A stretch of DNA of 64,000 bases from Platynereis dumerilii (taxonomy: Eukaryota; Annelida; Polychaeta; Phyllodocida; Nereididae): NCBI GenBank assembly GCA_026936325.1, contig JAPTHN010000008.1:54415706-54479705 (forward strand), read 5' to 3'. The translations under genes and the position numbers were made by a program. Shown one piece after another: positions 20,056-33,900 of the stretch. Every line of letters starts with the position of its first letter. Position 1 is the stretch's first letter. The notes beneath the pieces were generated by a model that searched no databases, was not told the origin of the DNA, and was given only the letters and a program-made list of their open reading frames with translations.

Positions 20056-23000
20056 GTAAGTGTCCATTTTCGGCCTCCAACATGCGCCGTTTGGCGACCA
20101 CTTGCTCATCATGTTGCTTGTCAGCCTGCCAAATCTTTCATGTGGAAATGAGAGATCTCGTAATTTTGCCAACTACCTGTTGCCAAGAACTGCATGGCTC
20201 TGCTCACGGAATTACTTCATTTATGTTTTCTATCTCCTGATATTGAATGGCTTTCCTTCATGAACCAGACTGCTCCAGTCACGTGTAGACACTGCAAGTC
20301 TGCTGCTGTAGCCTGAGCAAGATAGAGACATGTGTGATAAACATTGCATGCAATGTATTGCCAAGGCCTATACACTACTAGCTAGTAGCTAAACAGACAG
20401 GCTGTGGTGTTTATGTGATTTCAGCCTAGATTCTGACCCCTGGTTAAGAGCTGTTAAGGCTGTTTTCATTTGTATATCTGGTGCATAATTTTGTTTTAGC
20501 AGGCCTGAAGTCAATGCCTCAATGGTCAAACTCATGAATTTGTGAATGACTGACCAATATTTGGGGCCTATTATTTGGTGCCAACAACTTCAATTAAAAA
20601 TTTGATAAAGAGCATATTTTAAACATTATAAATTAGACCTATGCAGAGGAGCAATTACCAAGGTAGTACCTTAAAAAAGAGGGAGCCCTGTTATCAATGA
20701 CAATTTATCTGACATCTCTTGACAGTCTTGAGAAAATTTATAGGAGGTGATGTGGGTGAAATTTTTAGGATGTTAGAATATTTGAGAATTTTGAGTAGGT
20801 AACTTCCCGGCCTCTCATCAACAAACTAAAGAGCTGGTATTTAAAAAAATACGCTGCAGAATTGGGATTACTATTAGGCCTCTAGAGGTGTTATTATGTA
20901 AGAGACTGCTTAAGACCTTGCCACTTGTATTATAGGCCTTCCCTAAATCTCTTGAGTGTGTATGCTTAGTGGCATTGTTTTAACAATTGATTGGATAAAG
21001 TGGTCAGAGAAGTAGGTGTGAAATATTAATTGCATTGTATTCTTAATTCAAGTTAATTGGGACTAACAAATTCATAATCCAACTTCCAAATTGCAATTAC
21101 AATTTTCTGAGACTAGACGCTAAATTGCAATTGACAAAACTTCATGCAATTTCTGAATTGCAATTAGCATTTTGCATGGAAGCTCTGACCCTTGTGTTTG
21201 CTCTTGAACATATTGAATTGCAGAAGCCAGGTAATCGTCAGCCAACAATATGTTAACTTGGGAATCTACTATCATTATGTTTATTCATGCTGTATACAGT
21301 ATACATGCTAAATCCATGAATGAATCAGTCTGCTGAAGAAAACCATGAGAGATGGTTGAAAGCTCTTGACAAGCAAAAAAGTATGATCTTTGTGTATGGA
21401 ATACTCTATAACAAATATACATGCTATAATGTAATAATGGTATCTCGAGGAATAAGGTTACTTATTTTTGAATTTGAAAATGAAAATATAAGAAGTGACA
21501 GGAAAATGATGATTAGCAATTGGTCCAACAAATATATGTTTGCATTTTCCACACAGCTTATCACCAGGAAATTTTTCGGTATCTGTATAGCATGTACAGC
21601 CCTAGTTCAACTGTGCTGATTATTTATAAGTAATGAAGGCGTCAGTCTATAATTGGGTTACTGATGCGGTTGTTCCATATAATTGTAATTGGACCATCCC
21701 CTATCTGATTCATGCGCTAACGGGCACAGTCTGATATAAATAGTGAAAATGGCTTCCTCCGTCTTCCTGTCATTACCGTTAATTGGCGTCGTAGTTAGTC
21801 CTTTTCCCCGTTAAGGCTGAAATATTTCTCTTCAACAATAGCTGGATCATATTTCTGTGTTTGTGAGCCAATTATAATTCCATTGTTATTGTGGTGTTGT
21901 ATAACTTAACTTAATTGTTTTGTTTTGTTATTGTTTAATTCTCGAAAAGGACTTAAAGGGGGAGGGTTAGCTCAGTGGTAGCGTGGTAGGCTGCCAATCG
22001 CTGGGGTCCAGGGTTCGAATCCAGCTCTTGCCGGGTCATTGCTGTGTCCTCCTCCTGTCCTAATTAGCATATGAAGTGCATAAATACAGGACATAAAGCC
22101 CCAATCATCCATCCATTAATTGGCGAAATTGATTTACTATCACATTGATCAGGTTAAGTATTTTTACGGAATCTTAACATCTTAGAGCGTTATACCAGTT
22201 TGCACCTGGGAGGAGCATGTGGAGTGAAGCAATGGGTTGTTTAAGGAGGATAATGCTTACTTCCTCAATGCCTTGATTGGGGTTAGAACCTATGAGATAT
22301 GACCATGCACATTTAAGGGTCAGAGCACCTTATGAGGACTGTCCTTTTCCGCTAGGCCACATCACCCACTGGACAATCCTGTATCAGTGTGGTCTGTGGG
22401 GATTGGGGGTACAAATTACTCAACTGCGAGATTATTTCATATTTTAATTAGTTTCTTGTTTGACATTGTTCCTTCCAAGACCTCTGTAGCTTCCTTTTCT
22501 TTGCCGCAATTCCATCTAAGAGTCTTTTAAGACAGAGTCAAAATGGATCAGTTCAGAAGAATTGGTGTATGAATTAATCAACTTGTTTCTTCCAAGACCT
22601 CTGTAGCTTCCTTTCCCCTGCAATGTCTTTCTCAAGAAGTCTTTAAGACTGACTCAAAATGATTTGGTTCCGAAGAATTGATTCTGAGATTAATGTTCGT
22701 CCTTGAATCTAACTTTTTTAAAAAGAATCAATATTGATTGAATCTTTATGTAATTTCTTCGGGCCAATAATTGGTAACCAAATTTTTAATATGTGGTTTA
22801 ATTCCTTTCCAATCTTTGATTGAGTTATGGGAAGCAGGCGGGAGTCAAGGAAAAGTAGTATTGAGTTGTGGAATATTGGAAAGTTACTGGGAAGTCTGAA
22901 ATAGGATTATAGGAAGGCTGTAACTTAAATTTATGCCCCATGGTTTATCAATGGTCTGAGGGATATCAGTAATCTGTCTCTCCATATAGGCCTATCTATC

Positions 23001-23142
23001 TATCTTTCTATCTATCTATCTGTCTATCTATTTATCTGTCTTTCTATCTATCTATCTATCTATCTGTTTATCTATCTATCTATCTATCTATCTATATCTA
23101 TCTATCTAAAAATAATTATCTATCTATCTATCTCTCTATCTC

Positions 23143-23173
<31 letters not shown>

Positions 23174-26100
23174 GAATCATGTGTTGACCTTTTTATCTTA
23201 AAACTGTATCTTTCTGGAATCTATGATTATCTATCTTGTATCTATCTACATAGCTACCGACCTATCCATCGTTCATCTATGAAGGCAAACCTAACAGTCT
23301 ATCCATAGATGTATATATATAACTAACTATGCATTGATCTTATCTATCCATGCTATCTATCTGTTTATCTATCGTTATCTGTACTGCCTGTAGTGTATAC
23401 CCCTGAAAAGCTGTACGTGCCACCAATCTACCCACCTGTCAACCTATCTACCTGTCAGAATCCACCATTGCACCGCCAATCCACTTGTCTACATTGTATA
23501 GATAATGTATAGATAATGAAAGGTGCATTTGTTGCTACAATACCCCCATTAATACTTTCTATGACATATTGTGCATGTGGAGTTTGCTAATCCCTAATGG
23601 TGCCAGGACACACGTTGCCACACGAGGCAGCTATTCATGCGATATGCAATGATATGCTTATTAAACGCTTATCATATTTACTCTCTCTCTCTCTGAGCAG
23701 TCTCTTATCAACTTGTATCAACTGGTATCTACTGTTAATGAACCGTCATTTGTCCGGTTTGTGCTGGACATCACGTTCATATGTGTTTAATTGGCGGATG
23801 TTTGAATAATTGACCTTTCAAGGCTTTGGATAGGGTAGGAAGTTAGTATTGTTGGGAAATATGAGGACCAGGGAAGGAAATAGACTGATCGATAGATGGA
23901 TGTATTACGGCATGACAATTTACCTTTAGTTCTTTTCCTCAAACATACAGCAATAAAATTCCAAATTGTACGAATGAAAATTTTGTGACAAAATTTATTC
24001 TTGCGTGTATCGTAGCGATTGCGAGCTATTTATAGCCACTGCTCCCATTGCATTATGGGATTGATGGCTATTTCTGTCGATGGGGTCCTTGACGGGTATT
24101 TGCCGTTTATTGCTTCTTTTTTTGGAGGGGGAGATGGGGGGAGGGGGTCTCAAGGCTGTACTGGGATACCTTGGGAAAATGTAAATTTTGCAGAAAAATC
24201 CAATTTGCAGGAGTCATCGCTTAGCAACGATTTACGATCTGAGCTAGTCGATGTTCTCAGTTTTCTGGAAATGATATATGATGGTGTAGAACTTGTGAGT
24301 CTGCTATTCCTCTGCAATTTGTCGGAATCATTTCTTGACGCTTAAGATGTTAAAGAGTTCTGACTAAGGTGTTTTAAAGAGTTCTGGATGTCGTGGCCAA
24401 GTGGATAAGGCGTTCGACTGCTACGTGCATGGTCGCGGGTTCGAACCCCAGTCACAGCATGGAGGAACTGAGCAGATCCTCCTTAAACCATTGCTTCACT
24501 CCACCCAGGTGCAAATGGGAACTTGGCAATAGGCAGTGATGGCAATTGTGGAATGCTTAACTAAGGAGCGCGTGAAATTCGCTGCACACTGGTATATGCT
24601 CCCCAGGGAGCTGAGAAAGATTCAAGCTTGATCAGGCCTGTCAAGGATGTAATTGTAAATGTCGGCCGAGCTCATAAGAGGATGGCAGACGTTAAACCCA
24701 ATACATTTACATTCTGAGTTAGACATGGTCCACAATGATTTTACATATAGCCCACTAAACGTAGCTTCTATGATCTGTGCAGGGCCCTTCCCTTTCCATA
24801 TTTCTTGGTGAAAGTGAAGGTCGCAATTATTGAGTGGCCTCTGTCCGTCCTTTCAACCTGAAACTGGCTGCTTATAAATACTAGAATCGCAAGCGATGAT
24901 AATATGACCGCCGGCGCTGCTGGACGCCTTTTGCTGATCAAGTGCAATCAAGTGTGACTGTGTCGATCCATAAAAGATGAATAACAATTTGTGTTTTGAG
25001 TGCAGCTTGTTTGGACCTGGCTTAAAAAAGCTCAGTCGTATAATAATAATAATAAATAGATATATATTCGTTGTTGTCCATGGCGCAGTGGGGCCTCTAT
25101 TTGACGGGGGGTTTATTCGAGGGGCGTATATGTGTACATCCATTGTGCATGCCTGTGTACGGCCATCGTCAAGTGTACGCCCATCTGTAGCTCGTCTGGC
25201 ATGCCCATCTGTGTGTTCACGCCAATTTGTGTGTACACACCCATCTGTGTACGCACCCATTTGCGTGGGCATGTCCACCTGAATGCCTATCTGTGTAGGC
25301 ACGCCCACCTGTACACCCATCTATGTGTACGCCCACCTGTAGGCCTATGCCCATCTCTCGAGTGTATGCCCATCTGTGTTGGTACCCTCATCTGTGAGTG
25401 CATGCCTTCTTAGTGTGCACGCCCCCCTTTACACCTAGCTGGGAGTACGACCGTCTGTGTGAGTATGCCAATTTGTGTGTGCACAGCCACCTTTGTGTGC
25501 ACGCCCATTGATATGGCCATCTGTGTGCGCATGCCCATTTGTACAGCCATCTGCATGTATACGCCCATATCAGCACGCCCGTCAGTGTGTGTAAGCCCAT
25601 CTGTGCGTGCACGCCCATCTGTGTGTGCATGCCCATTTGTATGTGCATGGCCATCTGTATGCCCATCCCAGTGTGGATGCCCATGTGTGTGTGGACGCCC
25701 ATGTGTGTCTGCAGGGCCACCTGTGTGTACACACACATCTGTCAGTGCAGGCCCACCTGTACGCCTAGCTGTGTGGGTATGCCCACCTGTACACTCATCT
25801 GTGTGTACGCCCATGTGTATGCCCATCTGTGTGTGTATGCCCATCGGTCAGTGTATGCCCATGGGTGTGTGTCCGCCCATGGGTGTGTGTAAACCCATGG
25901 GTGTGTGTACTCCCATGGGTGAGTGTACGCCCATGGGTGTGTGTGGACCCAGGGGTGTGTAAAACCATTGGCACAGTATATATACACCTTTTGATATATA
26001 TATATATGAACACCCTTTGGTATAAACTCGCCCATGTTAGTAAACTGTCATGAAAAGTAAGCCAACCGACCTGCCGCCTGACCTGTAATGTAATGTAGTG

Positions 26101-27544
26101 CTTTAATGCAGTGCTGTAACGTAGCGCTGTAATGCAGTGCTGTAATGCAGTGCTGTAATATAGTGCTGTAATACAGTGCTGTAATATAGTGCTGTAATAC
26201 AGTGCTGTAATGCAGTGTCGTAGTGCAGTGCTTTAATGCAGAATACAGAAAGAAGTCCAATAACACGTTGCTGTAATGCAGCACAATGATTCATTGTTGT
26301 AATTATGTTGTAAAGTAATGCAGTGAGGCAGTGATGTAATGCAGTACAATAATGCAGTGTAATGCAGTGCTGTAATGCATTGCTGTAATGCAGTGCTGTA
26401 ATAGAGTGATGCAAAGCATGCAGTAATGCAGTGCAGTTATGCAGTGCAGTTATGTAGTGCAGTTATGCAGTGTTGTAAGCAGTGCTGTGATGTGGTCTGT
26501 AATGCAGTGCAGTTATGCAGTGCAAAAAAGCACTGTTGAAATACAGTGCAGTAATGAAGTGTTGTGCTGCAGTGCTGTAATGCATTGCAGTAATGAGGTT
26601 CTGTGATGCAGTGCAGTAACACAGAGCTGCAATGCAGACTGCAGTGTTGTAATGCAAGGCAGTGATGCAGTGCAGTTATGTGTCCACGGGGGCATGGCCC
26701 CGTGTCCGCGGGGGCATGTCCCCGTGTCCGCGGGGGCATGTCCCCGGGGGTATGTCCCCGGGGGTATGTCCCCGGGGGTATGTCCCCATGTCCCCGGGGG
26801 TATGTCCCCATGTATGTCCGCGGGGGCATGCCCCCATGTCCCCGGGGGCATGTCCCCATGTATGTCCGTGGGGGCATGTCCCCATGTCCCCGGGGGCATG
26901 TCCCCATGTCCCCGGGGGCATGTCCCCATGTCCCCGGGGGCATGTCCCCATGTCCCCGGGGGCATGTCCCCATTTCCCCTGGGGCATGTCCCCATGTCCC
27001 GGGGGTATGTCCCCATGGCCCCGGGGGCATGTCCCCATGTCCCCGGGGGCATGTCCCCATGTCCGCGGGGGCATGTCCCCATGTCCGCGGGGGCATGTCC
27101 CCATGTCCGCGGGGGCATGTCCCCATGTCCGCGGGGGCATGTCCCCATGTCCGCGGGGGCATGTCCCCATGTCCGCGGGGGCATGCCCCCATGTCCGCGG
27201 GGGCATGTCCCCATGTCCGCGGGGGCATGTCCCCATGTCCCCGGGGGCATGTCCCCATGTCCCCGGGGGCCATGTCCCCATGTCCCCGGGGGCCATGTCC
27301 CCATGTCCCCGGGGGCATGTCCCCATGTCCCCGGGGGCATGTCCCCATGTCCCCGGGGGCATGTCCCCATGTCCCCGGGGGCATGTCCCCATGTCCCCAT
27401 GTCCGGGGGGGCATGTCCCCATGTCCGCGGGGGCATGTCCCCATGTCCGCAGGGGGTTTAGTAGATATTAAATGGTTGCCCCCTTATTCTTAGTAATAAT
27501 GGTCGCCCACTCTTTAGTATATATTAAATGGTCGCCCCCTTATC

Positions 27545-27580
<36 letters not shown>

Positions 27581-27882
27581 GTATATCTATCAGCATTGCT
27601 TAGTAGATATTAAATGGTTGCCCCCTTGGTTCATACATTCTTAGTAATAATGGTCGCCCCCTCCTTAGTAGATATTAAATGGTCGCCCCTTATCCTATCT
27701 ATCTATCTATGTATCTATCTATCTATATCTATCATCATTGCTTAGTAGATATTAAATGGTTGCCCCCTTGGTTCATTCATGCATGTACTTTTGTTATCTT
27801 AGCACCTTAGTAGATATTAAATGGTTGCCCCCTTATTCTTAGGAGATATTAAATGGTCGCCCCCTTATCCTTAGTAGATACC

Positions 27883-27921
<39 letters not shown>

Positions 27922-30900
27922 CATCATTGACTGCCATCATTGATTACCTTTGTCTACGACACATAAATCCTCCGACACCCTCCGACACCCTCCGACACAT
28001 GAAATCCCGCCATGTGACCGCATAAAAACAGAGATCAGCCTAAAGGCGATCAATAAGAGTTTGGCTGCTTTTGAGACATCCCCCAGCAGTCAAGCGGTCC
28101 AAGCAGGTCTAATCTGGCACAGTGCCAAAAATCACGAAAACAACATTCAGATAGCCAAAATAACAATAAGGTGGGGTGTTTCACTGAAAAATCATGAATC
28201 TCAGAAAGGTATGAAAGACCCCTTGGATCATTCTGGTTTTCAGGGGTTGAGTAAAGAATGTAAAGTTATGTTTATATAGCAACTTTCATGATTGTACATT
28301 GAGTGTAACTTGTTCTATCCATCCCCAAAAATGTGAGTTAAATGGTACAATACGGGGGTAAAAGCAAAATGACCGCGCCAGCGCTGGCGGCGGTCATAAT
28401 AAGGACAGGGCAGTGAGTTAGTAACTTATGTCTGGTTGAACTAGCTTCAGTAAGGTCGAGTTCAGTGGAAGTACTCTCAGCTGCTCTTCTGGGGCCCAGG
28501 TTCAATTCCCGGCCCCTGGGCCTGGACAAACCATGTTTGGCGGATGTTTCATCCTGTGCTGGCCGGTGAAAGTTCCTGTGCTCAGCTCATTATCATTGTC
28601 CCGCCTTTCTATGGATACCAGTATAAATACCCTTTCGCATCAATGAGTCTTTGAAAAAACCATGCTAGCAGGCCTTTAGTTCTGAGAAAAAAGTTATTGA
28701 ATTTTATACAATTGGCCTATTGAAACTTGGCAAAGTTCAACATTAAACAGCATTGGTGGAGAAACATACAAAGCATCACCCTTCTGACTTGTTTTAATTT
28801 TTCTTCGCACCTATCCAGGCTATCCTTAAACCCCAAAATGCTTCCATCTTGTCTTGCTGACTCCGCAACTCTCCCTTGCTTTTCTGCTGAGCGTGCACTC
28901 TCGCTGAGTCACCGCGACACGGGGAAAGCAGACGGATTCTTGTTGTCAGTCGTCTGTCTTTCATTTAGCTCCTCTGTCTTTCATTTAGCTCGTCTGTCTG
29001 TCTGGCTCTCTCGTCTGTCACGTCATCTGTCACGTCCTCTCTGACGCTTAGATTACCCCGCTCTTCCTTTGATCTTTTTTGGCAATGTCGCTGCAGCATA
29101 CTGCTCCTGGTTGTCCGTCACATGATCGTCACATGATCTCTTCCATTAACCGCGACTCTTGCAGAATGCAGACGGAATGCAGAGTCATTTGGAATGCAGA
29201 GTCATTTGGAATCATTTGTGGACTCTGCACTAGAGTGCACATCTACCATGCCAACTTACTTGCAGTTCAAACCTTGCATTTGTATACATCCTGTCATGAT
29301 CCTGATATACACTATACTATTGCTGTATAGTAGTCGCTGTGATGAGCTGCGGAGTCATGAGTGAGTTGAGCCAAAGATTTGTTGAGCTCAGTTGGTAACA
29401 GTCTAGCTTTCAATTGCTGGTCCAGGGTTCGATTTCAGCACAGGCCGGGTCACCTGGATCCATGTTGGACATCATTTCATCTTTGCCTCATTTGCTGTGT
29501 CCTTCTGTCCTAATTAGCACCTAAGTGGATAAATAGAGGATGTAAATCCCCAATCATTCATCCCTGCTGCAGAGCAACACTCTGCGGAATAAGTTTTGAG
29601 TAGCAACATTTAACTTCAGCTGAAGGAAGAGGTTGTATGCTGGAGGGCAGTTGCTTGTAGGAGGGTGCTAATTCAATGGATAGCTGAGCAGCGGAGAGGG
29701 GGGATATTTGTATAAGTATAGATCTATAGGACAAGCACAGACCACTGCAAACACTGATAAACACTGAGTTGTGAAACACCCAAAAATTGTATCTAATGCC
29801 TTAGCGGCATTACTGTCTTACCCAATGCGGTAGTTTTATGGAGAGAGAAGTACAGGATGTACCGATAATCGGATATCTAAATCTTCTATATACATATATA
29901 AAATTCACCTGCCAATATTCCTTTGTCACGGGTCTTCTCAGCTATGGCACAGCTGACTGTCACAATATTTTACCACTGTGTCCCACTATGTCTGAACTGT
30001 GTTTGTATTGCTTCAAATTTATCAAAACTTCCGAATATTTACTTAGAGAGAGCTTAACATGTTTTCCATATCCCAAGTATTAAGGCTGCCCTGCTGCATA
30101 GCACCAATAGCAGCAGCAACAGCAGCAACAGCAGCAGCCTGTCAAAGCGAGTATTCACATTTATTAAAGCCTTAAAACACTATAGAAAGAAGGAAGGAAT
30201 GAATGAAGGATTAAGGAATTAGGGTAAGAATTAAGGAAGGCATTTCAGAGGGAATAACCTAGCAATTAAGGAATACAGGAATCCACGAACTCAAGGAAGG
30301 AATGAAGGAGTTAAGAAAAGAAGGAATCAATGCTTGAAGGAAGGTGTGAAGGAAGAAAGGTAGGAAGGGATGGAAGAAGGGAAGGAGCATTGGAGGAATG
30401 ATGGAAAGGAAGAACATAGATACAGATACAGCGATACAGAGAGAATGAGATGGAGAGACTGTTCACATTTATCAAAGCCTTAAAACAAGGAGGGAAATAA
30501 TGGAAGAATTAAGGAATTAGGGTAGGAAAATTGTATGGAAATGAATTACGTAGCAAGGAATCAAGGCATTAAGAAAGGAAGGAGAGAATGCTTGAAGGCA
30601 GGGATGAAAGAAGGAGAAACGAAAGTAGAAAGGCAGGAGGAAGCATGAGAGAAGGGAGATAGATACAGATAGACAGATGAAGAGATAGAGACATAAATAC
30701 ATATACATAGACACATAGATACATAGATACATAGATAGTCTAAGAATATGATAGTTTAACAATATGGATGAAGTGGTCACCATGAGGAAGACTGTACAAC
30801 AACAATTGTATGATGGGTCAAGAGGGACAACTATGAAAGATTTCTTTAAAGATCACCAAGGAAAACATGGTTATTACGAAGAGCTACAAAGCGAAGCAAA

Positions 30901-33900
30901 AAGAATACGATGGGAGGACAACCAGATGGATCGATAATTAGGCCTTCAAATCAAACATTTATACACTACAATATGATAGGTTAATTAGGACAAAAGGAGT
31001 AAAGCACGATTGAACTTTTGCAAATGATGTCAACATGGACCCATGTCTACATAAGGGGGGGGGGGATTTTGTTTACGTTCACCATAAACACAGGTCATGT
31101 TGACATAATATTATGTTGACGTATTCACACAACCCCTGATTGGGTCAATATATCAAAAGACAATATCAATGGGATTCAATGCACCCTCTACCCACCTTCA
31201 GACGGGTACTCTGCTAGTATATTTATAAAGAAGGATGAGTAGTAAGGGTACCACAGCCCATCCCACCCAGACTGAGTAATCTTCTTATCCGAGAGTTGTT
31301 CTGCATTGCATTGTTATTGCCAAATTATTGCTGCCAGATCATTTGATTGTGAATCATGCTCTTGTGAAAGAAAATTAAAAAATGTATTATCTGCAGGTTG
31401 TGATGCAGTGCAAACACTATTGGAAAGGCCAAGCCTCTTCGGGCTGTACTCCGTGGTAGTCAATATTTGAAATGGTTATAAATGCTTTCAACAAGTTCTA
31501 ACTATCAAGTTGATTTGCTTTAAAAATTTACCAACCAAGGTTAAACCCTTCTTAAAACAGTTTGGCATTTCTTTCGGTGGAAAATTTGGAATTTGTATTA
31601 ATTTTGAAGAAATTCCTGACAAAAGAAGAGGCCAGAACAATGAAAAAGGATGTATTATAAATAGGGATGCAAAATTCCCGGGAATTTTCGTTTGGGAAAT
31701 TTTCCATGGAAATATTCGGAAAATTAGGGGAATTTACGGGAATATTCGGAAACATCGGGAATATTCGGAAATTTATTCGATTACTTGGGAAATTCCTAGG
31801 AATATAACTGGATTGGATAACAAGTCAGCTTGTTGAAGCTGTGAGTTTGCACTGAACACCTATTTCATCAAAGTCTGTTATGTATGCAGCAAATTATGGA
31901 GGTTATAATTTATGCAACTCATTTTAAGATGCAAAATAATTTTCTGACTGTAAGGACAAACAAGAATTGTATTTTTGAACTAAAGGACACACACTAAGCG
32001 AGTTATTGAAAAATGTTCACAATTAAGGCCTGTGTCCTTCATCATGTTGCCAATATGTATTGCTTGGTGTATTATCAAGTGATAAATTCATATTTTTGCA
32101 ACAACAAACTTGACTTTCAGACTTTCAAAAATGTCAAGATGCTTTCTGCTGATGTGATTGGGATTAACTTCCGATTATGAAGATGACATTTGCAATCGCC
32201 GATATTACCTTCTTACCAGTTTGGCAAAGGAAGTTTTATACGCACTAGATACCTAAATTTTGTGAAATTTTGATTACATTTGTAGCAGAGGTCAAAAGTG
32301 TAGAAGTACTAGACTATGGACTAGATCTCCATGCACTGTGTAGATTAGTGACAGAGTCAAATACTTCTAGGTCTGTGCTTTAGGCTTCCGATGAAAAAGT
32401 GTTCATCAAACATCCTTTAATTGGAAATTAAACCAATCACATATATATAACCCTCTGAATCAAACAGGTTCGTAAATCTCGAAGTTGTCCTCCGGCAGAA
32501 TAAAAAATTTCATAATCCTCATACTGCAATAGTAATAAACTATAAGACTCTTTGAGAGAGATACAGCTGCGAAAATCTTGCTGCACCGAATAGTTACTCT
32601 GGAGAAGTCCTCCGGTATTTTGAGCAGCATCTAAATTTCGGAAATTTAATTTCCAATAATTTTACACAGGTCTCTACTTCGAAAAAAATATTTCTATCTG
32701 AAAACTGGGCCCGAAACATGTGATGGTCCGTTTATTATGGTTGACTTTTCCTTAGCACTGTCCCTCAATGAACAGGCTTGCGCAAAAAATATCTTGTTCA
32801 ACAAGGTTTCCATTGGCAAATACAGAATATTTAATTTAGATTTTTACAAAGCAAAAAAAAAAAAATCCCAAAATTTTGCCTTAAAGATTTTGAAATTTCA
32901 AACTCTTGAACAAATGGCAATGGACTTGACCCTCGTTGCAAGACCAATATATGCAAACCTTGATACCAGGAAGACCTAAAGACCACATACAGCCATACTG
33001 GCTATCAAAAGATAATGGCAGACATCCAAATGAACACTATTAAAAGGACCAATGAGAAAAATATAAAGATTTAAGCAGTTTATTTGAAAATTCCCAATAT
33101 TCCCGCAAGAATAAATTCCCGGAAATTTTCCATGGAAAATTTCCAATATTTCCGGAAATTTTCCCGGCCTTTGCATCCCTAATTATAAAAATTTTATTAT
33201 CGAAACATTTGGGAAAGGCTTCTTTGGGAGCAAGATATGGATCATTAAAAAAATCGTAGAAAAAATTAAAATAAATTTCCCATACATTTGCCAGGTGCAG
33301 ATGCATAGATATGGGACAAGTATATTTGTTTATAGGACATGGTACTATTGACAAAATATTTTCAGAATTTTTCTTATTCGTGATTGCCATTGTCATCACG
33401 ATTCTGAGTCAAAATTGACCAAAAAAAAGTTGAATCTCATTCGATATTTCCTGCTCCCTGTGTTCTGTGTCCGTTAGAGCGGAAAGTTCTAAAAGTGTGC
33501 CGAAACTATTCCTGTGTTATTCTTTACGTGTCCTACCCATGTCTTAAAGAAATGCATTGTAGAAAGTAAATAAATAATGTGCTAAATAACGTTCTTGATG
33601 GCTTCTTGTCTATATGGTTTTGTATGAGAATGCCATTGGACTGTGTCTGGTATGATCATGATTGGAGTAATATGGAAGCCTCAGACTGGCCTGGTATAGT
33701 GCATGGTATAGCACAGGGCCTTAATGGCATTAATGATGGCATTTATCATGGAATATATATTAAGGCAATGCCATTTATAAATAAGGAAAAGGATTAAATG
33801 ATGCAGAAAAATGGCAAGTGCTTAATTAAGTTGTTTTGGGCTTTTGGGATTTGTTTATATTTATAGCATACTGCAGTATTATAATGGGTCGTTTTATGGT

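Noticed and set aside
24389-24460. A stand-alone tRNA gene (Ser/Leu-like)
   Set aside because: The tRNA-like part continues into a body that recurs at 22195-22370 in the other orientation, so it is a SINE head.
25132-26035. Cys-rich repeat proteins ([11 protein letters not shown] type) and Trp/His-rich ones on the other strand
   Set aside because: They arise from the 18-bp minisatellite, whose unit is a multiple of three; no start context or unique sequence supports a gene.
26437-27493. Overlapping open frames of 248-335 codons in several frames on both strands
   Set aside because: They are a by-product of the stop-poor 22-bp minisatellite; all frames are open and the products are pure repeats.
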